64,000 bases of DNA, taken from Tetranychus cinnabarinus (taxonomy: Eukaryota; Arthropoda; Arachnida; Trombidiformes; Tetranychidae). The notes under the pieces were generated by a model, which worked only from the letters and a program-made list of their open reading frames with translations, was not told where the DNA came from and did no database searches. Positions 12,001 through 24,799 of the stretch are shown piece by piece. A program made the translations under genes and the position numbers. Each line of letters begins with the position of its first letter. Position 1 is the stretch's first letter. The stretch is taken from contig WHVY01000003.1 in the NCBI GenBank assembly GCA_022266195.1, positions 3,658,001 to 3,722,000 on the forward strand, read 5' to 3'.

Positions 12001-15000
12001 ACTTTTTTATTACCATCATTGACCTGACCCAATATGCGATGAAACCAAAGGTCACTGTTGGTTAACTTTGCCTAAATAGGTAAACATCTCTATGGTAACA
12101 TAACCGTCATCGGTATTACATTGGTATGCAGTAAACTGACCTGATACCGTTACGCATCCTTGTAATCATCTTAACCATTTAATCAGCTGACCTGGTTTGC
12201 TTTTCACCATTTTTTCATCTTCATCTTTTTTCTCTCGTTTTCTTCTTTAATACTTCTTTTACTACTTGTTGTCTTGATTCAGTTCTCGTTTCCATCTCTA
12301 TCTTGTTTTTTTCATGGTTCAATCTTGTTCAGATAAAGATGAACCTGATGATGATAATGATAATGAAGAATGGACAGAATGGGAAAAGAAAGGAAGGAAA
12401 GTTTAAAGAGAAAATAAAAGAGAAAGGAAATGAAAGAGAAGAAGATGAATTTGAATTGAGGTTGGGAACAAAATGGAAGCCATGGTCATCATCATTAGTG
12501 TCGTCAGGATGAATTTTTCAGTCCACTGTGATCATCATAATCATAACCATCAACAGTAACAACAACATTCAGGATGTAATAATAAAATAATTCATGCAAC
12601 AATTGAATGATTTGAAAAAAAAATGTTTTTCCACTTCCATTTAATTTTTATGTGCAATGTTTTTGCCATAAAAAAAGTCTCTTCATTCAAATCATCAAAT
12701 CAATTGTTATAAGGAAAACAAAAGTCAACTAATAACTAATAACCATTTAATCATTGATTTATTTCCTTATAAAACAACCAATGATTTGAGCTAAAAATAT
12801 TGCCTCAAATAATTCATATTATGTCATAAAATGAATTAAGTGATCAGAAAAATTGAAAAACATTTTCACTGATAAAATGGCCAACAATTATCAGGAAATT
12901 TTTCACCATTTCAGGCTCAACACTTGAATTTTATGATATCATTTGTAGGCAATAATTATATCTTAAGGTTACCTTACATTATCACCTTTTTTTCCTAACC
13001 TTTTATGTTTGTTTGCTTTTAATTTGTTGACTTTGTTTCCATTGAATATCAACATGAAATGCTGATGATTATTATGATAAATGAATGTGTGATGAGTGTT
13101 CAGAAGTAAAATAATAAACTTTCACATGATAACCCTTTTTGCACCATGAATTACTTGTAAATTTGTTGATAAGTGATGATGATATTATGTTAATAATAAT
13201 GATAGTAAAAAATTGAGCTCAGACCAATCCGTTTCAGTGAATCAACACGAAAATTCGTGATAAACATCAGATCAGATGAAAGAAACGTATAAACACGCAT
13301 TCAAGGTTTTCACTTGCTTTCTACCTGAAAAAGCAGCTTCCATATAAAAATGATAACAACAATATAATACATATAATATTAAAATTTAAATTCAAATCTT
13401 TTCTCACAATATTACCTTTCTTTTCACGTTGTTTATTCATCAAATTTACTTCTTTTTTCCCTCTTCCTTTTCATCATTTTATCATCTATCATCATGAAAC
13501 AGATGAGGTCACCCTTTTCAGTGTGAATCTCAAATGTTTCATAATGATTCAAAATTCAGTCATCAAAATGCTATTATATCAACATTGACAAAAGTTGCCA
13601 ATTTACACCTTTTTAAATCATTTGATCTTGATTCTGCTTTTACTTGATATTGAAAAACTTTGAAACAGCTTCTAAAATTGAGTCTAGCTTGGTCAATGAA
13701 CTTCTGAAAACTACAAGATTATCCAATTTGAATTTGAAACAAATGAAAGACTGAAACTTGCTTCAGGTCATTAACTTGTTAATGTTAATCTCGATTGATT
13801 AACATTAACAATTACTTTCCTATGTTAATTGGCCTTTGATAGTAAAGTTGATTGAAAACTTTTCATCAATTTAAATATTTTTGGTTCAGCTTTCTTGCCT
13901 TTATGAGGCACTTTTCACTGTCTATAAAAAAGTATAAAAATTTGAAAAATTTTGCTTTGAAACTCATGGAACAATTGCATCCGGAAATGATGCTTCTTAA
14001 GTTTCTGTGAGTTAATCTTTTCACATGGTTGTTTCAATATAAAGAAGCTTATAAGATGGCGAAAATCGGAAAAAGTTTTACAATTCAAAATGATCTCATG
14101 ATTTGAAAGGCAATCTGTACTATTCATCTTGAAAGATTCATTGTTTACACAGAAACTGGTCAGATTACCTTGAACAAGAAGATGAGAAGAAAAATGTTCA
14201 AGACAATTGTTTCCTATGATAATCAGATAATGAAGAATATTTTGGATTCTTTTTTTTTCTTCCAACAGTTGAAATGAAGTTTCGATGATTGAAAGATGAA
14301 ATGTTGGCGAAACAGCCCATGAAGAAAACAAATTCTTAACAGAATTGAATCAAGTTGATGAGTTCATTGTTGCCTTGATATTTTTTTGCCTTATTTACGC
14401 TTATTACTTGAAATACATCAATTTTACCTTCAACTTGATAGTCAGAGAATCATTGAAACATCATTCATGATAATTGGATGATGAAGATGATATACAAAAA
14501 AAATGGATGAATAATACTTTCAGGCCAAAGGCTTAACAATTTCAATTGTCCAATTTAACCATTCAAGTTGAATTAAATCACCAGACACTCCCATGGTAAA
14601 TTGAAATTGTTGCTGTTATACATATTTAATGGGCAATATTAGATTATCCAGAGTACATGAAATAAATGATTAACCATGAGTTGTTAATTGTTCATCAACA
14701 TGATCATTACTCCATTATAATTAAACCTTTTCATGTTTTAAATATAATTGGAAAGAAGCTGGTTAAGTTAATTAGAGCGAAATTAAGTAAATAAAACAAC
14801 AATTTAACCAGAAAACAAGTAAACAACAAGGTTAAAGCAACTAACAGTTATAATTGTCAATCCTTTTCCTTATTAAAATGTTAGTTTATTGTCACTCCAT
14901 TGTACTAATTAGAATTAAAAAAACAAGGTAACAATCAATGTTAATTGTTTAATCAATGTTGATCCATATTACAATTAAAGCACAAAACTGGTAACATCAA

Positions 15001-18000
15001 TGAAGAAACCAGAAAATGAAAAATCCAAACCTAACCTTTTTTATTGTCAAAAATGAGGATTTGATTTTTTTGCTCTTCCATTCAATGATAATAATATAAT
15101 AATCTGACAACTATCCATTAATTTTGATTTCACAGGAAGATGAATGAATGAATTTAAAATGGTTTAAACCAAATTGTGATAAAATTGATTTGACTTGAAT
15201 ACTAAGAGAGTATCAAAATGTGCTTCTGAATAAACCTTTACCAAGTTAACTATTTAATCATGTAACACAATAACACAAGTTGATAGTATTAATGATTTAG
15301 TTAATTAGCGCAAAATTAGATAAGCTGAAGAGCAAAAATGCTCGAATTTCAGGTCACGCCAACGATTCTTCGGAATCATCATCTTAGCCTGAAAAAATAA
15401 CTTGAAACACTCACACAATTTATTCTGAAACTTGTTTTTTTAGTGAAACGTTATTTGATTAAAAAAAGCAAGTATATTTGTATTAAAATTGATTGCAAGA
15501 CATAATTAAATGTTGTGAGAAAAATGTAATTGAAAAGTTGTGATTCAATCTCAATTGTGATTACAAGTTGTCAAAATCATTTGTATTAAGTAATTGTAAT
15601 CTAAAAAGGTAACTGTTAATTTCAATATTATCACTGCTAATATTAACTGTTATTTTGATTGCCTGAAAACATTAGCTTTTGACTTTCAATATTAAACAGC
15701 TTGTGAAAGATTAAATTTAATTTTCAATTAACAACCAACCTTAACCAATAATGATTACAGTTAACTTATTGATAATTAGTCAAAATGGTACATTAATAAA
15801 TTGATTGTGAACTTGAAAAAAAAGTGGTTCTTAATGGATTCTCATTGTTAATTCAGATTCAATTAAATGGTTAAAAGTAAAATGAATTTTTAAAAAAAGC
15901 AATGATAATGATAATTATTGAAACAAAACCCAATCAAAATGAATCAATGATCGTGATTGTTTTTGCTTTTCATTTTCATCACAATCACTAAATTGTAATT
16001 GTAAAAAGGCCTTGAGTTATCGTCTTAAACATTAATTCAGATCATTTCAGGTCACCCTGGAGACAAACCAGATTAATGTTTGCTTTAATAACAAGATCAA
16101 CCATTTACAACAATTTAACAACTGTTCTAGAAAACAATTGAAAACAAATCAACTATTGATGTTAACATTTTGCTCAATAGTGATTCAAGCTGATCGTTTT
16201 ACAATAATTAAGGCAACATGTAAAACAATTAAATTTCAAGGTTAATTGTAAATGATCAGCAAATGCATTTCAATCTCAAATTTACTCTAATAAAATGTAA
16301 ATGTAGCTTTACAAAGCAACTTTGAAAATTATTTTTACATTATTTTTCAATCTTATTACATCGGTTTCAAGGCAACATCTATTAGTAATGGCAACACTTG
16401 CCAGTAAATTGTTTTCAGATTTGATAATTTTAGATCGTTAATGATCATCAAATTGTATCGAAAAATATTGAAACTGAATTTACAATTTTATCATTTCTTT
16501 GGAAACCCTTCACCATGAAAAAGGCTCCGTCTTTTATTGACCTCAAGGTTGTTGGCCGTTGTTTTTATTTCAGTTAAACCAACAGGTTCCGAAAGTTTCA
16601 GATAAACTTCACCATTGAGGTTTTTTTTTGTACACAACTTGCACACCTCTTTGTCTGTAACTTTCAACTTGCAAATCAAGATTGAGATGCAAATCTGTTA
16701 CCTGTTGTTAATGTTTTTTTTTGCATTTTTGGTTATTGCTGTTAATGCTGTTTACCATGATCATGATGAGTAACAAGGATTGAAAAGATAAGGAAAGGAT
16801 GAAAGTTGTTGGCGCAATATTAAAGTTGAAAGTGAGGAAGAGTCAATTTGAGCGTGAAGATTGGTGAGAAGATGATATGATTATGATTATAAAGAAGCTA
16901 TTAGTTGTTATTGTGTTGTTTGATGGTGCCAATTGTTACTCCTATTTCAATAGACAATCAATTTTAAATGACTGAATCAATGTAAGCATTTTTCAGGGAA
17001 ACCTTTTTTTTATTACAATGTTAAGTTTGTGGATTTGCTCAACTTAACAATCAGTTGTTTACTTTCAACTCAAGGTTAATTGTTATTAAACTTGTTTTTG
17101 CCGTTTTTGCCATCTTTTTCATCTTTCATCTTCTCTTGCTATTCCTAATGATGATTAAGAAAATGAAAACTATACAATTTGCTTGCTTTTTCATTGTAAT
17201 TTATTTACTTTACTGTTTCCCTTTCTGAATGTTCAATGACTATAAATTATGACTATTATGATTGCTGTTAATTTCATTGTCTCCGGAAGTTTAACTTGAT
17301 TCTAATTCTCACAATATATCAATAACAATTTAAACCTCTCAAATGAAAATAACAATCATTTGCATCAAATGGTTAACTTTATCTGCTTAATCAAGTGTAA
17401 TTGTAGAAGACGGTTTATTGTTTATTTGGTGAAAATATCAACTTTCAAGTAAATTTAATTTTCTTATCAACAATCATATTACCCTTTTTTAATTATAAAT
17501 TTATCTACTCCCATTAATTAATGATAAACTTTCTCATAGCCATCATCAAAATTCCTAGAATTTATTATCAACACGAGTTTAACTTTGCACTGAATTTCAA
17601 AAGTTTGGAACCGGTATACTCTTTGATGTAGGCACGAAACTATTGAGTAAATTGGTTGAATTTTTTGGGTGTGCAGATCTGAGTGATCTTTTTTTATGAA
17701 AAAATGAATCAGATTTGTTTTCGGTTATCTGTAATTTTAGCTTGAAGTTCCGACAACAGAGAATAATTAGCTCACCAGTTTAGAACCACTGATTTTTAAA
17801 GACAACCAGTTTGAATAGCGTCATGATATTTTCAATTACATCACTCTGGGCTGGTTAAATGCGATTTAATCAAACTATTTGTCAACAGTTAACATCAAGA
17901 AACTACACAGAGCTGAGTTTAGTTTTGACAATTACCAATCTGGTTTGTTCAATTTATGTTAATGCGTCTCTGTTGATTACCAATCAAATCACAATTTGGA

Positions 18001-21000
18001 TATTTTATCAATGAGTCATGAAAAATCTTTTGCCAACTCGAAGCTATATGATAAAAGTTCTCGGGCTTCGCCCTTGATAGTAAATCATAACTTATAGTCG
18101 TAGTCTAATAATACATAAAATAATGATTTGATAACAAAGTGTTTACTAAAATATTATCAAAAACACTTATCAGCTTTTATTTTAACATCGTTTCTATGGA
18201 AAAACAGTTTTCAAGGAATCTGAACGATCCAAACTCAAGAAATTTACCAGAAAAATATTTTTAAGGTGCGTAATCATTCCTTGAAGTTTGATCTGAAGCT
18301 GGACCTTTTGCTGAAGATTTCATTCCATCCATTTTAACCTGAATTTATTTTTCCCATTTTTTACCGGGAAAATTAAAGAAACTTCATAAAATTATCAGAA
18401 TGCAATGAAACTTGAAGAGATGATTTACTTCTCATTGAAAAAGTATTACAAACTTCATCCAGATTGACAATCCTTTTTAGCAGCAATTAATTTTGAATTA
18501 TTTAATTAAATTGCAATTTGGGTCACAAATTAAATACTGTTTAATGTTTAAACCGGGAAAATTATCACTATTACTATTGTATTGTACAATATTTATATTG
18601 TTGAATTAAAGTTGGGTTGTTTGCGATTCATTGATTCAATTGAATGTAATAGTAAATAATGAAGATGACAATTTTTTCTTCTCAACTGGGAAAATGTTCA
18701 GTTTGTTCATGTGACTTACATTTTACAATCAACTGCAATTAACTCACAATTTTTACAATTTCAAATGTTGATGGTCTATTAAAAATGCTGTCATCAATTG
18801 TTCACTCTCACTATTCCTTTCATCATCCATTGTTATTGAATATCAATCATTGTACCAATGTGGTCTAACCTACTGCAAGTTGATTGATTAATACTTAACA
18901 ACAAAATGAAAATGACTTACAAAGGGTTTAATTAAAGCACGATTGAGAGACGAAGAAGAAACTTAATGATAATAATTTACTTACAGGTTGAGCTATACTT
19001 AGAGATGAAAAGCTTGCAAGCTTCTCAACTTTCACCTGCAATTATGATTCATTAAACAGGTTAATTCTGAGAATTCTGTGAAAGTTTCATTTCTAAAATT
19101 TGATAATTAATTGAATGGAGAAAAGGTGAGGAACATAAAGAAAACCAGGAAACATTCAATTCTAAATTCATCAAATAAAGTTCAATGGACGCATGAAATG
19201 ATATCATTTTATGATTTATAAATATAGTTGGCCATTTTGATTAACTCCAACTATTAGTCAAAAAATGAGTTTAAAAAATTAATTAGATTAGTGTTGAGAT
19301 GAAAGTTGAAACTTTTATCCATTCACTTGCGGCAATCACAAAAAATTGATCATTTTAAATTTCGTCACGTAAATGAATTAAATGAAAACAATTCTTGATT
19401 GTCTTATCACAAACTTTTCAATTGAATCATATTCAGATTTTAAATGCGATTTCAAATGTTGATTTATGTTTGAAATGAAATGCAAAGATACAATCAAAGT
19501 AAACATTTTGGTTACCGCAATGTCCATGCGAAAGGTTTTTTTTCATGGAAATAACAAGAAAATTATTTTTTTGTTTCTTTCGCTTTCAATTTACATTCCA
19601 TCATAAGGTTTTCCTTTTTCATGGTAATGAAGATGATGGCGAAATAGAGAGTGATTTATGGTTATTTCAAGTGATCCTTGAAGCGTTTTCTTCTCAATAT
19701 AGCTTTCTCTCTTTGATCATCTTCTTCTCAATCTTACTGTACAGCCATTCGTTATTTTACCAAACTTAATCACTTTCCACTAGTTAATCATCATCATAAT
19801 CATCATTACTACTGTTATTATTATCATTCGTTCATTTGGTTATCAGCTTTAAAAGTTTCAGTAGCAATGTTGACTCTCTGTGGGAAGGCGCCATATACTT
19901 ATACGCCTATTCACAATGATTTACACTTTAATGGCAACAGATTATCATCATCATCATCATTTTAATAACAATAATAATCTATAGTTTTTACTGTGTTTGG
20001 CTTCAAATTTTGGGTGAGAAAAATTTCATGCATCAAAACCCATTTTTACCTGTGTTTTTGACTTTATTTTACCATTTTATAAGCATCATCATCATCATCC
20101 TCTTCTAGATGATTCACAAATTGTTGCCGAAAATTGTTTACTCAAATGTATACTCAAAACTGATTTTCAGGATTCACAAGAGAGGCTTAGATGATGATCA
20201 AGTGCGAGAAAAAATAAAACTTCCAATGTTTTTATTGTTGTAATCATAATTGTATCCACATTTTTACTATCAATGGTTAACAATGGACTCAATTTTTTGT
20301 TAACAATCAACAGATTGTCCAATAAATGAGCCATCATTACTTCCCTCCTTTCCCATTGTCCTGCAAAACTCAACATTGAATTGTTTCTCACAAAATTTTC
20401 TTAATATTTATTACTAATTCATCTTGATTGTTAACCATTCACACCAATTTTCAACTGATTGATCATATTATTATTTATTTCAATTCCAAATTACCACCCA
20501 ACAAGAATAATCTGAACAGGAAAATCACGAGAAATTAAACACACCGTGAATGATTAGTCAAATTGATGATTTAGATTCTCAATCAAAAATGAAAAGCTTC
20601 ATTTTAAAAAATTTCCAATAAATCATGAACCATTTTTTTGCGATTAATTTTGTTTTTCTTTCAAATTTTCAAACAAATCCATCGTCATTCAAATTGTTGA
20701 CTTGATTATATTTTCAAAAAGATGATCTCATTTATTGAATGATAATGTTTTATCAAAACAGACAACAGTAACAATTACAATAAATTGATCGCCTTATTGG
20801 TAAACAGTTTACTGTAGTTTAGTTTACCATTAATAGTGATTTCAAGTGGATCTGATTGTCTATCATTTTGTTTGATTAAAGCTCAACAATTAAGCCAGTA
20901 ATTTAACTGTTTACAACTTTCTTTTGTGCCTTTTATCTTCAAAGTGAATTGACATTGAATTTTTGTTATCAAACAATATTGCCAATTAATTATCAATTAA

Positions 21001-21541
21001 GGTCAGTCAACTTGTATAGCTTGCTTTGACTGATTTCAAATTTACTGGTTCATCCATACATCATCAATGTATCATAATTGTTTCAATTCAAGTTCAACAT
21101 CAATGATGAACTAAATTCAATCTTTTTCCTTCTTTCTCATTCATCTTACCATGTTATACTTTTTTTGTGTGTAGTTAACTAGTTTACTTGATCATCTTAC
21201 ATGATGAATCCCACTTTATACCTTTTTGTTACCAACAATTAATGTTAACTTATTTACCTTTTTTCTTCTTCTTTTCTTCTGATTGTTTTTGCCTTTGTTT
21301 GGTTATCATTACTTTGGATGGTTATTTAATTGACAATAACAATTTTGTCGTCAACAATTGAACAACAAAACAGCAGACCCGATGATGCCATTTACCGCTA
21401 TTTGATGAACCATTTTGGGTTAAACAAGTACTTGTGTGGAGGCAACCAAAACTGAAATAAAACGTGAAAAATCGCAAGACAATAAACATTACAAAAAGGA
21501 CCATTTTGGACCAATCATAACCACCAAAAAACTTGTCCACC
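9001..21541. other. Long AT-rich intergenic region without supported genes
   Basis: Nothing here has the composition, splice context or motifs of a real gene. It contains simple-sequence tracts (for example ATC repeats near 19946-19965 and 20085-20100), AATAAA-like signals near 9577 and 10237 that could serve the agatoxin-like transcript, and a GC hairpin GGGCTTCGCCC near 18063. Isolated ORFs (13915-14331 minus, 16491-16679 minus, 19545-19769 plus) mostly lack ATG starts, recognisable domains and splice partners. A weak Asp/Glu-rich candidate terminal exon near 12337-12408 is discussed under findings. Confidence 0.5.
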
Positions 21542-22624
21542 ATGAACCAGGAAAATTACCACAATGGTGGAGTTAAAATTCACCTTTATGAAGATCCATT
21601 AACATTAAACATTCAAACTCCAAAACCACCGAATTCAGCTCCATATGAGATTCCTTTCATCAATTCACCAGCAGTTATTACCGCCAATGGTACAACAACC
21701 ATGATAGTTACCGATGGTTGTGCCACTTTAGGACAGCGTAAATCATCGATTCCTCGCTTACGGTCATCCAAATCAACTTCTGCCCTGAATAACCATTGCA
21801 ATAATAATTCAATAAAATCACCGGTCAACGGTTCATCGACAACCAACTTGGATGAGAATGAAATTTATCAAATTGAACGCTTCTACTTGGCCCATAAAAC
21901 CTTTGTTTATGTATCTCGATGTATGGCCAACCTGTATTTTACCAAAACTGATTTAATAAATGAGGGAAGAGTTTCATCTCCGCGTTCCCATGAATGGTCA
22001 CTGGAGCGAACTGGTGTTCCCTTGATTATATTTGATAAGGGTGAAACTCGAGCTCGAGATAAGCGCCAGTTAAAGATTTGTCTCGCTGAGAGGGGAACTG
22101 GTTTTAATTTGTGGGGCGATGTCATTGACAATTTAACCGATTACAAAGCTGTCCATCCATGTTTCCATACACTCTATTTATCCTGTGATCATCGTCAAAT
22201 GGCTGGACTTTCATTTGACTCATCTGAAGCTGCAGCTGACTTTTTACGTAACATTGAGGCAATAACTTGTGACCCGTTAAACATTGCCCTGTCTGCGCCT
22301 AAAAGGTTAATCAAAAAAGACGTCAAACCAAAGTCTAAAAGTAAACGAGACTCTTACAGATTACCTCGTAAAGAGGACATTTCATCTCCATGTTTATTTC
22401 AACATGTAATCAATGTGGACACTAAAGATTTTGATCGTCTCTTTTCAATTTCATCTTTGGTTCCTCATCGACTCAACCCGGAGCTTAGATCACTTCATTC
22501 ACTTAACACAACCTCATCTGTACCACCTCCTTTCCTCTCCTCACCATCACCTGTTGCCTCGACAACTTCCAATTCTTCCATGACAACAACATCTTCAGAA
22601 AATTCTTCCAATTTTTCCGTTTAA
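21542..22624 (+). CDS. WH1/EVH1-like plus CRIB-like domain protein
   Basis: A single-exon ORF of 360 residues. The ATG at 21542 sits in CCACCATGA, a good Kozak context; an upstream TTG is not a plausible start. Residues 1-105 are low complexity. Residues about 108-255 form a compact domain (core LAERGTGFNLWGDVIDNL, then a YLS-CDHRQMAGLSF-like strand and an amphipathic helix) resembling the PH-fold WH1/EVH1 domain. A Lys/Arg-rich stretch (about 254-278) is followed by ISSPCLFQHVINVD (about 280-293), which resembles the CRIB/GTPase-binding motif of WASP (I-x-x-P-x-x-F-x-H-x-x-x-V) but lacks its HVGW ending. The C-terminus is Ser/Thr-rich with no WH2 or VCA actin-nucleating segment. This suggests a WASP-derived or WASP-like adaptor that may bind a Rho GTPase; that role is inferred. 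I do not recognise a gene name. Confidence 0.75.
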   Translation: MNQENYHNGGVKIHLYEDPLTLNIQTPKPPNSAPYEIPFINSPAVITANGTTTMIVTDGCATLGQRKSSIPRLRSSKSTSALNNHCNNNSIKSPVNGSSTTNLDENEIYQIERFYLAHKTFVYVSRCMANLYFTKTDLINEGRVSSPRSHEWSLERTGVPLIIFDKGETRARDKRQLKICLAERGTGFNLWGDVIDNLTDYKAVHPCFHTLYLSCDHRQMAGLSFDSSEAAADFLRNIEAITCDPLNIALSAPKRLIKKDVKPKSKSKRDSYRLPRKEDISSPCLFQHVINVDTKDFDRLFSISSLVPHRLNPELRSLHSLNTTSSVPPPFLSSPSPVASTTSNSSMTTTSSENSSNFSV

Positions 22625-23706
22625 CCGACAAAAAATAAAAGACAAAGAATAACCTTTCAGATAATATCCATACTGATCCATCAGTCTTGTCCATCAATAT
22701 TGGAATCAATTTCAACTTCTTGAACAAGTCAACCCTTCCATCGTTGCTTGATATCTTTCATAATCAACTAAATCACCCACATTGACTGCATTCATTATTT
22801 GACTTGTCAAAGTGATGATTGATTCTTTTCCTTTATTTCTCAACTTCTACCTTCCTCATTGGATTGATTTTAATCAAGACTCCATTTTTTTGGTCCTCAA
22901 CCGAGAGTAACTTATTTTTGTTACATCTTTCATTTATAACTTGTCATTTCATTTTCATCCAACTTTTTATTTGCTTTACAAAAAAAGACATGATCAAGAG
23001 TTTTAAGCCTTTAATCATCATTGATTGCTGAAGTGCTTTAGAAATTATTCCAATCTTTTCATAAATGGTCTAATTATTAACTTTGTTTGAATTGTTTTGT
23101 ATATATAGACAACTTTGAACAATGTGCTGATGAGTGAAGATAATTATTGTAAGTGCCAAGTTCAAAAGAAAGATATGAAACAAATCTCACAAAAGTAACT
23201 GAAGATAACCAATCATTTAAAATACATTGATACAAAAAAAAGTAAATTGTTGTTCATCATCAGTATCATCACTTCTCAAAACTTCAATTGTCATTAATCC
23301 AATTTCATAAACAATTCTACTTGATCTACTCGACAATTGTAATACTTTGTACATTACCTCCAATATATTTCTATATATTACATTGATATAGCATATAAAT
23401 ATGTAATTGCATTATTTTCATCAATGGTTTTAACAAAGATAAATATCTTTTAGTTAATCAATAAATGTTAAATTTAAAAAACAATCATGTGAAATTATTT
23501 TTTGCTTGAGAATTAACGGCTCGGGAAAAAGGATTGACGGTGACAAAAAAGACCGAATGACGAGAGAGAGACAAAAGAATGGTAAAGGGGTGAGGTTATG
23601 AAATGGAAGATTACAAGATGATTTTGGATTGAAGAGAAAGTTAGATTGAGTTGGAAAAGCCAAGAAAAACAATGAGAAACATTTGAGCTCCATTAAAGTT
23701 GGAAAA
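22625..23706. other. Convergent 3' region between the WH1-like gene and LAMTOR3
   Basis: This AT-rich sequence lies between two genes that end toward each other, so it probably holds their 3' untranslated regions. ORFs at 22819-23031 (+) and 23454-23723 (-) have no recognisable motifs; the second runs through the LAMTOR3 3' end in another frame. Confidence 0.5.
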
Positions 23707-24562
23707 TTATTTAACATGCACAATCTTTTTCAATGGGCTAAGAATTGGATCAAATTGGCTTTCTAGGGAAAGTAAGAAGCCGGTGTTGGCTTCTTCGGAG
23801 GCAATTAAGGTGATCATTATTGGCTGATGATTGAAATGAATGATTTGGAAAGTGTCATATAGACAGGTGATTGTTTTACATCGTCCGGATCCAAGTTTAG
23901 AGGCTTGTTCACAGGCAATTCCAGTGGAAAGCAGGAAATTTGGTTTTAATGAAAGCTCTGGAGGTCTGTCGGTGGTTGCTAGGTAAAAAAAGATTAAAAT
24001 AGAGAAAATGTAAATTAGAAAATATGTGTAATAACAGTGATAATCAATTTTTTACGAGTCATAATGCAACTTAATTGGGGATACAGAAAAAACTCGTAAA
24101 GGATGACGTAAATTTTATTGTCAATATCCGCTGCAAGACATTGAAATTGAATATGAAAGTGAAAGTGTCAAGAAATAGTGAAAGGGAGGATTAATGAGTA
24201 AGCGTGATAATGGGTTAGAATTTTAAAGGTAATACGATGTACCTGCGATCAATAATAAAAGTGTTAGAATTTAAGATTCATTACACAGCAGTTATATGTT
24301 GACGGGATGGAAACAGTTTGTTAGGGGATTGATTAGAAGATTTACCTTTAATTATTGGAATTCCATCTCTATCAGTTATCAAGATGGCTTGCAACCCTTC
24401 AGTTGTATTGATTAGATGGTTGAGATCTCTCCGGAGTTCCTAATTAGATTAGACGGAAAATTAACAGAAAATACAAAGAGTGTGTCAGCACAGGTATACA
24501 AGCAAATAACAGAAATTGACACTTACCTCACTTAAAGACATGGTTGGTGGAAATTTGTTCAT
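23707..24562 (-). CDS. LAMTOR3: LAMTOR3 (MP1), Ragulator complex subunit
   Basis: Three minus-strand exons: 24527-24562 (ATG at 24562), 24346-24439 and 23707-23978 (TAA at 23707-23709), giving 133 residues against about 124 in vertebrates. Donors are GTAAGT and GTAAAT; acceptors are AATTAG and ACCTAG; phases match at both junctions. Landmarks of the roadblock-fold family are LQAILITDRDGIPIIK early, STGIACEQASKLG centrally, and the ANTGFLLSLE strand near the C-terminus, matching the human ANTGLIVSLE region. The protein is a scaffold in the pentameric Ragulator that anchors Rag GTPases, and hence mTORC1, to lysosomes, and it also scaffolds MEK/ERK signalling. A second in-frame ATG lies at codon 8. 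The gene is head to head with the MIC26/27 gene, with only 237 bp between the two start codons. Confidence 0.92.
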
Positions 24563-24799
24563 CTGAAAGGATCAAGAAGTGATTAAAACAGAGGAATAAT
24601 TAAAACGATTCTCTATCTGACAAAACAAAATAATAACAAAAAAACTCCTTATCCTTTTTTGATTACAAGCTGTCAGTAGCTCCATCTATGCAACATCAGG
24701 CTTAAAATGAAGACCCAATAAAATTAAAGCGCAGCAGCCAAAATTTGATTTCATTTTCAAATTATCTTCACCAGTGAAATAAATTTTCTCTATTTAATC
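24563..24799. promoter_or_regulatory. Probable shared bidirectional promoter of LAMTOR3 and MIC26/27
   Basis: The 237 bp between the divergent start codons must contain both 5' untranslated regions and both core promoters. No clear TATA box was identified. Co-regulation is inferred from the head-to-head arrangement only. Confidence 0.45.

Noticed and set aside
13915..14331. 138-codon minus-strand ORF
   Set aside because: It begins with TTG, not ATG, has a Phe/Leu/Ile/Lys/Ser-rich composition typical of random AT-rich sequence, no domain, and no splice partners.
16491..16679. Minus-strand ORF with several Cys and charged residues
   Set aside because: Looked like a possible exon, but there is no convincing donor/acceptor pair or family match.
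18063..18073. GGGCTTCGCCC hairpin as a terminator
   Set aside because: It resembles a bacterial terminator stem, but the window is eukaryotic and no gene lies nearby.
19946..19965. ATC/ATCA simple repeats as a possible CRISPR-like or satellite array
   Set aside because: Short perfect microsatellites without spacers; ordinary simple sequence in AT-rich eukaryotic DNA.
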